From an uncultured Eubacteriales bacterium (lineage in GTDB: Bacteria > Bacillota > Clostridia > Oscillospirales > Acutalibacteraceae): 31,799 nt of DNA. Under the pieces are notes generated by a model. The model was not told where the DNA came from, made no database searches, and saw only the letters and a program-made list of their open reading frames with translations. Position numbers and translations under genes: made by a program. The stretch is taken from contig CAKUMQ010000030.1 in the NCBI GenBank assembly GCA_934667845.1, forward strand, positions 1 to 31,799, given 5' to 3'. The first letter of the stretch is position 1, and the number at the start of each line of letters is the position of its first letter. Shown one piece after another: positions 15,876-22,975 of the stretch.

Positions 15876-17891
15876 TTATGCAAACAGTGCCGCGCGGTCA
15901 ATGTCCGCCAAAAAGACAACGGCATCGCTCAGCGTCAGATGGAACAGCGAGGTATTCCACTTGGTATCCTTTCCCCACCCCTCAAACGTGGTCGTGCCGC
16001 CCTCACGCAGAATGCGCAGCCACGCCCCCTCGTCACAAAGGCAGTCGTGTACCATATCCTCACGCCCGTGCCGCACCAATCCGCACAAAAGCGGGAACGA
16101 GCCGAACATGGATACCGCCGTGATCCCCCGCTCGGCGATCCAGGCAATGATGCGGTCAGCGCATGCCTCGTCAGGACAGAGCCGGAAGGCAAACGCCAGC
16201 ACGTTGCCGATATAGCTTGTATGCACTGTTTTGCGGCTGTCTCTGAACAGATGGCGTTCTTTATCGTAAAACGCCGCCGTAAAGGCATCGACCAGCGGTT
16301 TTTCGTCACGGTAGGGCGCAAGCTCCAGCGCCTGCGCCATGCGGTTGGCGCAGCGCACGCCCTCGATATAGTAGGCGTTGATCGCGACATGTGCCTCATG
16401 GCAGACCTGCCCCTCGCGAATATCCACATCATAGCCGTCGCGGAAATTTTCGGGCCACTCGACTACACACCACTTATCCAGCTCGCAGAGCAGCCCGTCC
16501 TTTTCATATTGCACGCGATAATGGTCCAAAAGGCGGCAGACGCCGGGATAATTCTGCGCGAGATAGGCACGGTCACCGGTCAGCCGGTAATGCCACAGGA
16601 TCAGCGAGATCAGCATCAGCGGGTATTCGGCGATCTCCTGCATCATGGAGCAGTCAAGGCAGGTCACCATGCCGGGATCAATGAATGTGGAGGCAAAGGC
16701 ATCGTCGATCAGCTTGCGCACGATAGAATCATCGCCGGTCAGCAGCATATTGGCAAGTGCCGTATAGCACCCGTCCCCGACATAGAAGCCCTTTTCCCGC
16801 TCCATGCAGTCCTGAATGACCTCCTGCACGCCGTAATGCTGCGAGTGCACGCAAAGCTCCCAGACACGGCGCAGCGGCTCCTCCCCGGCATAGGCTGGCA
16901 GCATATGCGCGGAAAGAGAAAACGGGTAGTGGCGTGCGGACAGCTCGACGCTTTGGATCACGCAGCCCTCCGGCAGCAAAAGCTCGGCATAGCGGAAGGA
17001 TTTATAGTCAAACCAGTCAAGCGTATCCGCATTTCCCGAGAGGAGCCACGGCTCCTCATATACGCAGTTGGCACGCAGGCGATAGCGCACCGTGCCGTCA
17101 GCGTTCAGCTCCTGCCCGCACCGCACGGTCACGCAGCTGCCCGCCTGTCCGCACGCACTTACCCGCAGATAACCGACATAGGTGCTACCGAAATCCAAAA
17201 ACAGGGTATTCCCGCGCCGCTCGGTTTTGACCGGTTTTACGGTGTCAAACACCAGCGCCGCCGTCGGCTGCGGCATAACGCAGTAGTCGGTATACACACG
17301 GCGGCAAGCGGGCGTCCAGCCGCTGTCGTCAAAGGACGGCGCAGAAAAACCGACCTCCGGCGCGGCAGAATCATAGGATTCCATAAATTGTGTCGCATAT
17401 CCGACGGTGCCGCACTCGGCATAGGCGGTATGGCGGTGCGTCAAAAACCGCTCATCACTCCCCCACACCGTTTCACCGTCCAGCACAAGGTCACAAAGCA
17501 GACCGTGGCGGTTGTCACCGCTGACCCAGACGCGGTTGATCAGCCCCTGATAAAGCGTATGTACCGCCAGCACATTTTCGCCGGTATGCAGCTGACCGGT
17601 AATATCCACGACAAGATAGCCGAGCCGGTCGGGATACGCCGGTGCGGGTCCCTGAGAGACAAAGCCGCCGTTGACATAGGCCTTGTAGTAGTCGTCCGCC
17701 GTAATGTACAGCAGCGCCGACTGCGGCAGACGGTCAAGCGTAAAATGCCGCCGAAACAGAATATGGCGGTCGCGATGCTCGTCACAGGGCAGATCCACCC
17801 GCTGAAGCTGGCGGTGAAACACCTGCCGCGGCGCAAGCTCCGCAAACTCCTCGTCGGTGATCCATACGCCGGAAAAAACATGGTCTTTCAT
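15876..17891 (-). CDS. Glycoside hydrolase family 78 (alpha-L-rhamnosidase-like)
   Basis: A 671-residue enzyme predicted to cleave terminal alpha-L-rhamnose from glycans or glycosides. The N-terminal 300 residues look like the beta-sandwich domains of this family (lectin-like DDYYKAYVNGGFV, then DFGSTYVGYLRV). The (alpha/alpha)6 barrel begins near residue 330 and carries the family motif QDCMEREKGFYVGDG at about 360-374, with the expected acidic residues. A late Glu in TTTFEGW at about 637 matches the catalytic-base region. There is no signal peptide, so it probably acts on imported oligosaccharides. I start at 17891 (AAGGGG upstream); the longer frame overlaps the glycosylase gene. It lies 5 bases after the DNA glycosylase stop, an unexpected operon partner. 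Confidence 0.88.
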   Translation of the reverse strand: MKDHVFSGVWITDEEFAELAPRQVFHRQLQRVDLPCDEHRDRHILFRRHFTLDRLPQSALLYITADDYYKAYVNGGFVSQGPAPAYPDRLGYLVVDITGQLHTGENVLAVHTLYQGLINRVWVSGDNRHGLLCDLVLDGETVWGSDERFLTHRHTAYAECGTVGYATQFMESYDSAAPEVGFSAPSFDDSGWTPACRRVYTDYCVMPQPTAALVFDTVKPVKTERRGNTLFLDFGSTYVGYLRVSACGQAGSCVTVRCGQELNADGTVRYRLRANCVYEEPWLLSGNADTLDWFDYKSFRYAELLLPEGCVIQSVELSARHYPFSLSAHMLPAYAGEEPLRRVWELCVHSQHYGVQEVIQDCMEREKGFYVGDGCYTALANMLLTGDDSIVRKLIDDAFASTFIDPGMVTCLDCSMMQEIAEYPLMLISLILWHYRLTGDRAYLAQNYPGVCRLLDHYRVQYEKDGLLCELDKWCVVEWPENFRDGYDVDIREGQVCHEAHVAINAYYIEGVRCANRMAQALELAPYRDEKPLVDAFTAAFYDKERHLFRDSRKTVHTSYIGNVLAFAFRLCPDEACADRIIAWIAERGITAVSMFGSFPLLCGLVRHGREDMVHDCLCDEGAWLRILREGGTTTFEGWGKDTKWNTSLFHLTLSDAVVFLADIDRAALFA

Positions 17892-17896
17892 ACAGC

Positions 17897-18403
17897 TTAT
17901 ACCCCTTCGGTATATCGTCTGATCACCTGATACGCCTCGGTCAGACGGGAAAATGAACAGCGGGCATTGGCGGGACTGGTGCTCGGCAGCAAAATGGCTG
18001 GCTGCTGCGTTTTCGGAGCGCACAGCTTTGTGTAAAGCTGATAGGCTTTACTGCCTGTGGTAAATATCGCCCGCACTGCCGTTTGGCTCAGCAGCATATC
18101 GATCGGATTCGGCACGGGGTCGAGAATGGTGCTGTCCGCCGCTCCCGCGATGCGGCAGCTTTTCAGCACATCCCAGAGCGCTATGTCATGCCGATCCAGA
18201 AAAGCGCGGCGCGCTTCCTCCGTCTCCGGTGTGCTTTCTTCGTACACCGCTGCCATCACACGCCAGAAGCGGTTTTGGGGATGGGCATAGTAAAAGCCCG
18301 CCTGTCTTGACCGCGGAGACGGCATTGTGCCGAGAATCAGCACGCGGCTTTTTGGGGTATAGACCGGCGGGATCGGATGGATAACGGTCTCGGCTGCTGA
18401 CAA
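17897..18403 (-). CDS. DNA-deoxyinosine (hypoxanthine) glycosylase, UDG superfamily
   Basis: A 168-residue base-excision repair enzyme of the uracil-DNA glycosylase superfamily, closest in pattern to the family 6 hypoxanthine glycosylases. The active-site strand reads VLILGTMPSPRSRQAGFYY and is followed by AHPQNRFW, diagnostic for this branch. The second motif is LPSTSPANA. The start is TTG at 18403, preceded by GAGGTG; a GTG nine bases upstream is the alternative. The long open frame before it is not coding, because it crosses the promoter at 18422-18450. It is the first gene of a two-gene operon with the rhamnosidase-like enzyme. Confidence 0.88.
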   Translation of the reverse strand: MSAAETVIHPIPPVYTPKSRVLILGTMPSPRSRQAGFYYAHPQNRFWRVMAAVYEESTPETEEARRAFLDRHDIALWDVLKSCRIAGAADSTILDPVPNPIDMLLSQTAVRAIFTTGSKAYQLYTKLCAPKTQQPAILLPSTSPANARCSFSRLTEAYQVIRRYTEGV

Positions 18404-18421
18404 TGTGCTCACCTCTTTTTC

Positions 18422-18450
18422 AGTATAGCATACTTTATTCTTCTTCACAA
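18422..18450 (-). promoter_or_regulatory. Promoter of the DNA glycosylase-GH78 operon
   Basis: TTGTGA, 17 bases, TATACT on the minus strand, with an extended -10 (TGC before TATACT). Confidence 0.75.
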
Positions 18451-18467
18451 CCGTTTTTTCGTTTTTG

Positions 18468-18496
18468 GCATAGACGGTCGGACAAATGCGTATAGT
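18468..18496 (+). promoter_or_regulatory. Possible sigma-E-like promoter of the SpoIID/peptidoglycan-binding module
   Basis: GCATAGA, 14 bases, CGTATAGT. It has the same spacing and a -10 similar to the site before the deacetylase gene. A housekeeping reading needs a 20-base spacer between TTGGCA and TATAGT, which is too long. Sporulation control is inferred. Confidence 0.35.
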
Positions 18497-18530
18497 GTTA
18501 GCGATCAAAAAGGAAAGGTGTGACGCCAAA

Positions 18531-19388
18531 GTGAAAACACTCCCACCGGATGCCAATGATTTCGCCCGCATGATCGAGCGGTACAATCGGGAGATGCAGC
18601 AATATGTCGCCATCAACCCGCGGCCGGAGCCTGCCCCGCCTGACGGATCGCCGGGCGAACAAGCGGTTTTTGCCGATGAGCCGGCAGAGGAGCTGCGGCA
18701 GGCGGCAGCCGCCCCCGCTGCCGTTCAGCCGGCGGAGGCAGAACGGGCGGAGACTCCGGCTCCTCCTGCGGCGGAGACCGCCGCGGAGCCGGAGGAAGCG
18801 GCGGCTGCGGGAACGGAGCCGATAAATGCGGAAACAGATACGGATACGGCTTCTTTAGCTGCCACCTCCCCCTCTTCGCCGGAGGATGCCATGATCACCC
18901 GCAGCCGGGAGATCCCCTACCCGTCTACCGAGGACATTGCGCCGCTGATCCAAACGCGGGATGACAGCGATAAGCCGGAAAAGCCTGCCGAGCCGTACCC
19001 GCGCAATGCCGTCGGTTTTTTGATCGTACAGGCCTTTTCCGCACGCGGTGTGCTGCCGGTCGAGGGAGCGACCGTTACGGTCAGCGGAACGGAAAATGAC
19101 AAGACGGTACTTTATCACACGGTCTTTACCGACCGCAGCGGTCTGTCCCCGCTGATGTCGCTGCCCGCTGTCAGCGCCCAGCTCTCAATGAAGCCGGGCG
19201 CGTATCAGCCGTACACCGTCTATACCGTGCGGGTGCAGAAAGCCGGTTATTATCCGGTGGAAAACACCAGAGTACCGATCTACGAGGGCATCGTTGCCCG
19301 TCAGCCGGTCAATCTGGTGCCGCTTCCCGAAAACCAGCGCGAGGGAGAGCCGCAGATCTTTTCCGAAAGCGGACCGGCTGATCTATGA
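18531..19388 (+). CDS. Ala/Pro/Glu-rich protein with C-terminal carboxypeptidase-regulatory-like domain
   Basis: A 285-residue protein of unknown function. Residues 1-20 form a short conserved-looking segment (LPPDANDFARMIERYNREM). Residues 30-150 are a low-complexity Ala/Pro/Glu linker. Residues about 165-265 resemble a carboxypeptidase-regulatory-like beta-sandwich (FLIVQAFSARGVLPVEGATV, then TDRSGLSPL and VRVQKAGYYPVE). There is no signal peptide or membrane helix. The start is GTG at 18531, about ten bases after AGGAAAGGTG; an ATG at 18486 lies within the promoter region. It is first in a three-gene run and 22 bases before the SpoIID-like gene. A structural or scaffold role in the spore envelope is a guess. 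Confidence 0.75.
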   Translation: MKTLPPDANDFARMIERYNREMQQYVAINPRPEPAPPDGSPGEQAVFADEPAEELRQAAAAPAAVQPAEAERAETPAPPAAETAAEPEEAAAAGTEPINAETDTDTASLAATSPSSPEDAMITRSREIPYPSTEDIAPLIQTRDDSDKPEKPAEPYPRNAVGFLIVQAFSARGVLPVEGATVTVSGTENDKTVLYHTVFTDRSGLSPLMSLPAVSAQLSMKPGAYQPYTVYTVRVQKAGYYPVENTRVPIYEGIVARQPVNLVPLPENQREGEPQIFSESGPADL

Positions 19389-19410
19389 GCAAAAAAGGAG
19401 ATGACTGTAT

Positions 19411-20817
19411 ATGCCCTTGAGCGGATTGCCGTATATCCCGGAGACTATCACGGTCCATCTCGGACCGCCGAACAGCAGCGCCCGCAATGTGACCGTCCCG
19501 TTTATCGACTATATTAAAAACGTTGCTTCGAGTGAGATCTATCCCACCTGGCCGGAAAATGCGCTGCGCGCCAATATGTACGCCCAGATTACGTTTGCCT
19601 TAAACCGCATCTATACCGAGTGGTACCGCAGCCGCGGTTACGATTTTGATATCACCAATTCCACCGCCTATGATCAGGCGTATGTGCCAAACCGCGATAT
19701 CTACAACAATATTTCCGCCCTTGCGGATGAGCTGTTCAACACCTATGTACGCAAGCAAGGCACGGTTGAGCCGTATTTTACCCAGTACTGCAACGGCACC
19801 ACCGTCACCTGTAACGGGCTGTCGCAATGGGGTACGGTTGCGCTCGCGGAGAGCGGCGCCACGCCCTATGAGATCCTCACCAACTATTACGGCGACGATA
19901 TTGATCTGGTGCGGGACGCACCGGTGCGACCGTTAGACCAGTCCTATCCCGGCACGCCGTTTCGCATCGGCTCGAGCGGGCGCGATGTGCTGCTGCTTCA
20001 GATCCGACTGAACCGCATTTCCGCCGACTATCCCGCCATTCCGAAAATTTATCCGCTTGACGGGGTATTCGGCACAGAGACCGATGCCGCTGTACGGGAA
20101 TTTCAGCGTATTTTCAATTTGAGCGAGGACGGCATTGTGGGTCCGGCAACATGGTATCGGATCAACGCCATTTATACCGCGGTCAAACGGCTTGCCGAGC
20201 TTAATTCCGAGGGGCTGACCTTTGACGAGCTGGGGCAGCAGTTCCCCGGCCCGCTCCGCTACGGCGATACCGGCACGCCGGTGCGCATCGTGCAATACTA
20301 TCTTGCGGTGATCGGGCAATTTTACGACACCGTCAACTCCCCTGCCATCAACGGCACCTTTGACGAGGCTACCCAGGACGCCGTGCGCGCATTTCAGGCA
20401 GCCAGCGGGCTGACCGTTGACGGCATCGTTGGCGACCGGACGTGGAACGCCATTCTCGACGCCTATTACGGCATACTTGACAGCATCGACAACCTTTCTC
20501 TTCCGGTCAAGCTGTTTCCCGGCACGCTTTTGGTGCAGGGCTCCCGCGGCGAGTATGTCTCCGTCCTGCAGGAATACCTCTCCTATATCGCCGACACCTT
20601 TTCCGAAATTTCGAAGGTGCCGGTCACCGGCGTGTTCGGCACTCAGACCGACCGTGCCGTTCGCGCCTTTCAGGAGCTGTTCGGCCTGACGCCGGACGGT
20701 CGTGTTAGTCCGCTGACGTGGAACAGCATCGCGGGCGTGTATGACGACCTGCAAAACGGCTACCGCAAGCAGGAGGGGCAATATCCGGGTTATGTGCTCG
20801 GCGCCTCGGAAGAATAA
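19411..20817 (+). CDS. SpoIID-like domain fused to three peptidoglycan-binding repeats
   Basis: A 468-residue protein. Residues about 28-168 resemble the SpoIID/LytB domain: VPFIDYIKNVASSEIYPTWP carries Glu42 where SpoIID has its catalytic Glu, then ALRANMYAQITFALNR, and later CNGLSQWGTVALAESGATPYEIL before a tyrosine pair. Three peptidoglycan-binding type 1 repeats follow, at about 186-255, 282-352 and 373-445, each ending in DGxVxxxTW. SpoIID cuts glycan strands during engulfment in Bacillus, but it is membrane-anchored; this protein has no signal peptide or anchor. AGGAG lies ten bases before the ATG. It is the central gene of the module. Its enzymatic activity and compartment are unknown. 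Confidence 0.85.
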   Translation: MPLSGLPYIPETITVHLGPPNSSARNVTVPFIDYIKNVASSEIYPTWPENALRANMYAQITFALNRIYTEWYRSRGYDFDITNSTAYDQAYVPNRDIYNNISALADELFNTYVRKQGTVEPYFTQYCNGTTVTCNGLSQWGTVALAESGATPYEILTNYYGDDIDLVRDAPVRPLDQSYPGTPFRIGSSGRDVLLLQIRLNRISADYPAIPKIYPLDGVFGTETDAAVREFQRIFNLSEDGIVGPATWYRINAIYTAVKRLAELNSEGLTFDELGQQFPGPLRYGDTGTPVRIVQYYLAVIGQFYDTVNSPAINGTFDEATQDAVRAFQAASGLTVDGIVGDRTWNAILDAYYGILDSIDNLSLPVKLFPGTLLVQGSRGEYVSVLQEYLSYIADTFSEISKVPVTGVFGTQTDRAVRAFQELFGLTPDGRVSPLTWNSIAGVYDDLQNGYRKQEGQYPGYVLGASEE

Positions 20818-20831
20818 AGGAGGAGCGGATA

Positions 20832-21365
20832 ATGTATCCGAACAACGATATTCAGCATGACCAAAAACTGTATATCCGCGAGCTGCAGTCCGCCATACGC
20901 CGACTGTCCCGCAGTCACACCGCCATCCCGACGCTGAACCCAGACGGCATTTACGGCAACGAAACTGCGCACGCGGTCGGGCAGTACCAGAGGCGGTTCG
21001 GTCTGCCGATCACCAAAGAGGCGGATGCCGCGACATGGGAAAGCCTGTTTACGGAGCTGCGGCGGCTGGAGGCATCAGACCCGAGCACCGACCCGTTTCC
21101 GCCTGCCTTTTTGCCGCTTGCCTACGCCGACAAGGGGGCGGGCGTCGCCCAGCTCAACGAATGGCTGCACCATTTGTCCCACGCCTTTGACAACGTCCCC
21201 GTCGTACTGCCCGGCGACGAATTCGGCGCGGACACGACACGCGCGGTTTCCCGCATGCAGCAGATCCTGCGGCTGCCGATCAACGGCATCGTCAATTTCC
21301 CGACGTGGCACGGCATTTCTGCCTCGGCGGAGCAGCTGATCCGCTTCACCGGCGACGACCGGTAA
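20832..21365 (+). CDS. Protein with two peptidoglycan-binding type 1 repeats
   Basis: A 177-residue protein made almost wholly of two peptidoglycan-binding type 1 units. The first (about 13-75) has LQSAIRRL, then DGIYGNETAHAVGQYQRRFGLP and ATWESL. The second (about 95-165) has LNEWLHHLS, FGADTTRAVSRMQQILRLP and INGIVNFPTW. There is no catalytic domain and no signal peptide. AAGGAGGAG precedes the ATG, 14 bases after the preceding stop. It is the last gene of the module, followed by a strong two-way terminator. It probably binds wall or cortex glycan together with the preceding SpoIID-like protein. Confidence 0.82.
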   Translation: MYPNNDIQHDQKLYIRELQSAIRRLSRSHTAIPTLNPDGIYGNETAHAVGQYQRRFGLPITKEADAATWESLFTELRRLEASDPSTDPFPPAFLPLAYADKGAGVAQLNEWLHHLSHAFDNVPVVLPGDEFGADTTRAVSRMQQILRLPINGIVNFPTWHGISASAEQLIRFTGDDR

Positions 21366-21397
21366 AAAGCGCATAAACAATCTTCGGCACGCAAAAG

Positions 21398-21435
21398 CAG
21401 GGCGGGCTGACCGGAATTTCCGTCAGCCCGCCCTG
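21398..21435. terminator. Two-way terminator between the peptidoglycan-binding module and rqcP
   Basis: A 14-base perfect stem CAGGGCGGGCTGAC with its complement closes a ten-base loop between convergent genes. It is followed by TTT on the plus strand and CTTTTG on the minus strand. Confidence 0.85.
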
Positions 21436-21443
21436 TTTGCCCG

Positions 21444-21695
21444 TCAGGATCTATCCGACAGGATCGTGTACAGCAGCGCCGCATCGTCCTTGAGTGCCGT
21501 TTCCCGCACATCGGCAACACGCACGCGCACTTCACGCGCGCCGAGCGTGATGGCGATCACGTCGCCGACCTTCACCTCATAAGAGGCGCGCGCCGGACTG
21601 CCGTTTACGCTCACGCGTCCGGCGTCGCAGGCCTCATTGGCGACCGTGCGCCGCTTGATCAGGCGGGACACTTTCAAATATTTATCCAAACGCAT
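21444..21695 (-). CDS. rqcP: S4-domain RNA-binding protein RqcP (YabO/Hsp15 family)
   Basis: An 83-residue protein made of one S4 RNA-binding domain: MRLDKYLKVSRLIKRRTVANE, then GRVSVNGSPARASYEVKVGD. In Bacillus, RqcP works with RqcH on stalled 50S subunits to add alanine tails to nascent chains. Length and pattern fit RqcP better than ribosomal S4 or pseudouridine synthases. It lies 35 bases after the spoVM-like gene and closes the long priA operon before a terminator. In Bacillus the gene sits near divIC, so this position differs. Confidence 0.88.
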   Translation of the reverse strand: MRLDKYLKVSRLIKRRTVANEACDAGRVSVNGSPARASYEVKVGDVIAITLGAREVRVRVADVRETALKDDAALLYTILSDRS

Positions 21696-21730
21696 TTGTC
21701 ATCGTTCCTTTTTTACTCTCTTTTGCGACC

Positions 21731-21826
21731 TCAGTCGCCGGAGGGATCGGATTCTTTCTTTATGCCGAACAACTGCCGTAAAATACCTCTCAGAAACCGG
21801 GGACTGCGTACAACGACCACTTTCAT
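21731..21826 (-). CDS. spoVM: SpoVM-like spore coat morphogenetic peptide
   Basis: A 31-residue peptide too short for most gene callers. From memory, Bacillus SpoVM (26 residues) has Pro9, Phe11, Leu12, Gly14, Ile15, Arg17 and Gly21; all seven are found here at the same positions in PRFLRGILRQLFG (9-21). SpoVM is an amphipathic helix that marks the convex forespore membrane and recruits SpoIVA to start coat and cortex assembly. AAGGAGGAG lies upstream of the ATG, with a slightly long spacing of 11 bases. In Bacillus spoVM also lies downstream of prkC and rsgA, so the gene order supports the call. The C-terminus is five residues longer and acidic. Confidence 0.88.
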   Translation of the reverse strand: MKVVVVRSPRFLRGILRQLFGIKKESDPSGD

Positions 21827-21842
21827 AGCTGTCAGCTCCTCC

Positions 21843-21992
21843 TTACCGTGATTTAGAGCAAGTGATGCCAAGCAGCACGAAAGCCGCCGCGACAACGATC
21901 AGTACAAATCGGGTCGGGCAGAGCAGAGCCAGCAGCATACCGGCGCCGAACGCCGTCAACCCCGCACCGCTTTTTCCGCATTTTCTGAACAT
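21843..21992 (-). CDS. Small hydrophobic membrane peptide
   Basis: A 49-residue peptide not assigned to a family. A Cys/Lys/Gly-rich start (MFRKCGKSGAG) is followed by two hydrophobic stretches, at about 12-25 and 29-44, separated by CPTR, then a basic end (SKSR). It is probably a hairpin or single-span membrane peptide. Its TAA runs straight into the Shine-Dalgarno of spoVM, with 16 bases between the genes, which suggests co-translation. A GGTGGG-type ribosome site lies before the ATG. It lies about 80 bases after rsgA. Similar small peptides occur in Clostridia as hypothetical proteins; a sporulation role is inferred only from position. Confidence 0.65.
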   Translation of the reverse strand: MFRKCGKSGAGLTAFGAGMLLALLCPTRFVLIVVAAAFVLLGITCSKSR

Positions 21993-22072
21993 GATCCCAC
22001 CGCCTTACCGGATTCGGTCACGGTTTCCGTGCCTGTTATCAGCCTATGCGGCAAGGCGGCGGTCGGTGCGGA

Positions 22073-22975
22073 TTATTTTTTATAGCGGTCGCAGGCAGCG
22101 ATCTCCCGGTAGAGCGACACATAGCTTTGATAGCGCGACGGCGCGATCTCGCCCCGCGCGGCAGCCTGCCGCACGGCACAGTCCTTTTCGGCGACATGCG
22201 CACAGCCGGCAAAGCGGCATTTCCCGAGATAGGGAGAAAATTCCGGAAACAGGTTTTCGATCTCGTCAGCCTCCATCCGGCCGACGCGGTCAAGGTCGAT
22301 AAAGGAGAAGCCGGGGGTATCCGCCAGATATCCGCCGCCCTCCATCGGGTAGAGCCGCACGGCGCGGGTCGTATGGCGGCCGCGCCCCAGCTTCCGGCTG
22401 ATCTCTCCCGTTTCCAGTGCCAGTTCCGGCATCAGACGGTTGAGCAGGCTGGATTTTCCCACGCCGGAATTACCTGTAAAGGCGCAGACCTTGCCGCGCA
22501 GAAAGCGGCGCAGTCCGCACAGATCGGAGGAGAGCGCGGAAACGGAAAACACCGGCAGACCCGTGCTTTGATAGATCTCCGTCAGCTCCCGCGTATCGGC
22601 AAGATCTGTCTTATTCACCACCACGGCGGGAGCAATGCCGTGATAGATCGCCAGAGCGATCATGCGGTCGATCACCGGCAGATTCGGAGACGGATCGACC
22701 GGCGAGATCACCACGACAAGGCAATCGAGATTCGCCACCGGAGGGCGAACCAGCACATTTTTGCGCGGCTCGACCGTCTCGATCGTTCCGATTCCCTCAC
22801 CTTGCACAGACAGCCCGACATGATCGCCGGGCGTCGGCGTGATCCCCTCGCGGCGAAATATCCCGCGCGGACGGCAGATGTACAGACCATCGGCGGTTTC
22901 AACGGTATAACTGCCGCCGATGCCCTGCAAAATCAACCCGTAAGCGTCCACGCGCGCAGCAGCGGACTCACTCAT
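22073..22975 (-). CDS. rsgA: Ribosome small subunit-dependent GTPase RsgA
   Basis: A 300-residue circularly permuted GTPase that checks late 30S subunit maturation. An N-terminal OB fold (about 15-75) is followed by the GTPase motifs in permuted order: G4 NKTD at 121-124, G1 GNSGVGKS at 168-175, and G3 DTPG at 219-222. The C-terminal zinc site uses Cys253, Cys258, His260 and Cys266. The length is typical (YloQ/CpgA in Bacillus). Its ATG overlaps the end of prkC, as in Bacillus, where PrkC phosphorylates CpgA. Confidence 0.97.
   Translation of the reverse strand: MSESAAARVDAYGLILQGIGGSYTVETADGLYICRPRGIFRREGITPTPGDHVGLSVQGEGIGTIETVEPRKNVLVRPPVANLDCLVVVISPVDPSPNLPVIDRMIALAIYHGIAPAVVVNKTDLADTRELTEIYQSTGLPVFSVSALSSDLCGLRRFLRGKVCAFTGNSGVGKSSLLNRLMPELALETGEISRKLGRGRHTTRAVRLYPMEGGGYLADTPGFSFIDLDRVGRMEADEIENLFPEFSPYLGKCRFAGCAHVAEKDCAVRQAAARGEIAPSRYQSYVSLYREIAACDRYKK

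Noticed and set aside
15939..17930. 663-codon plus-strand open frame opposite the GH78 gene
   Set aside because: Antisense shadow with Arg/His-rich low-meaning composition; the GH78 motifs lie on the minus strand.
22019..22031. Small hairpin CACGG-TTT-CCGTG between rsgA and the 49-codon gene
   Set aside because: A five-base stem without a U-tract; too weak to call a terminator or attenuator.
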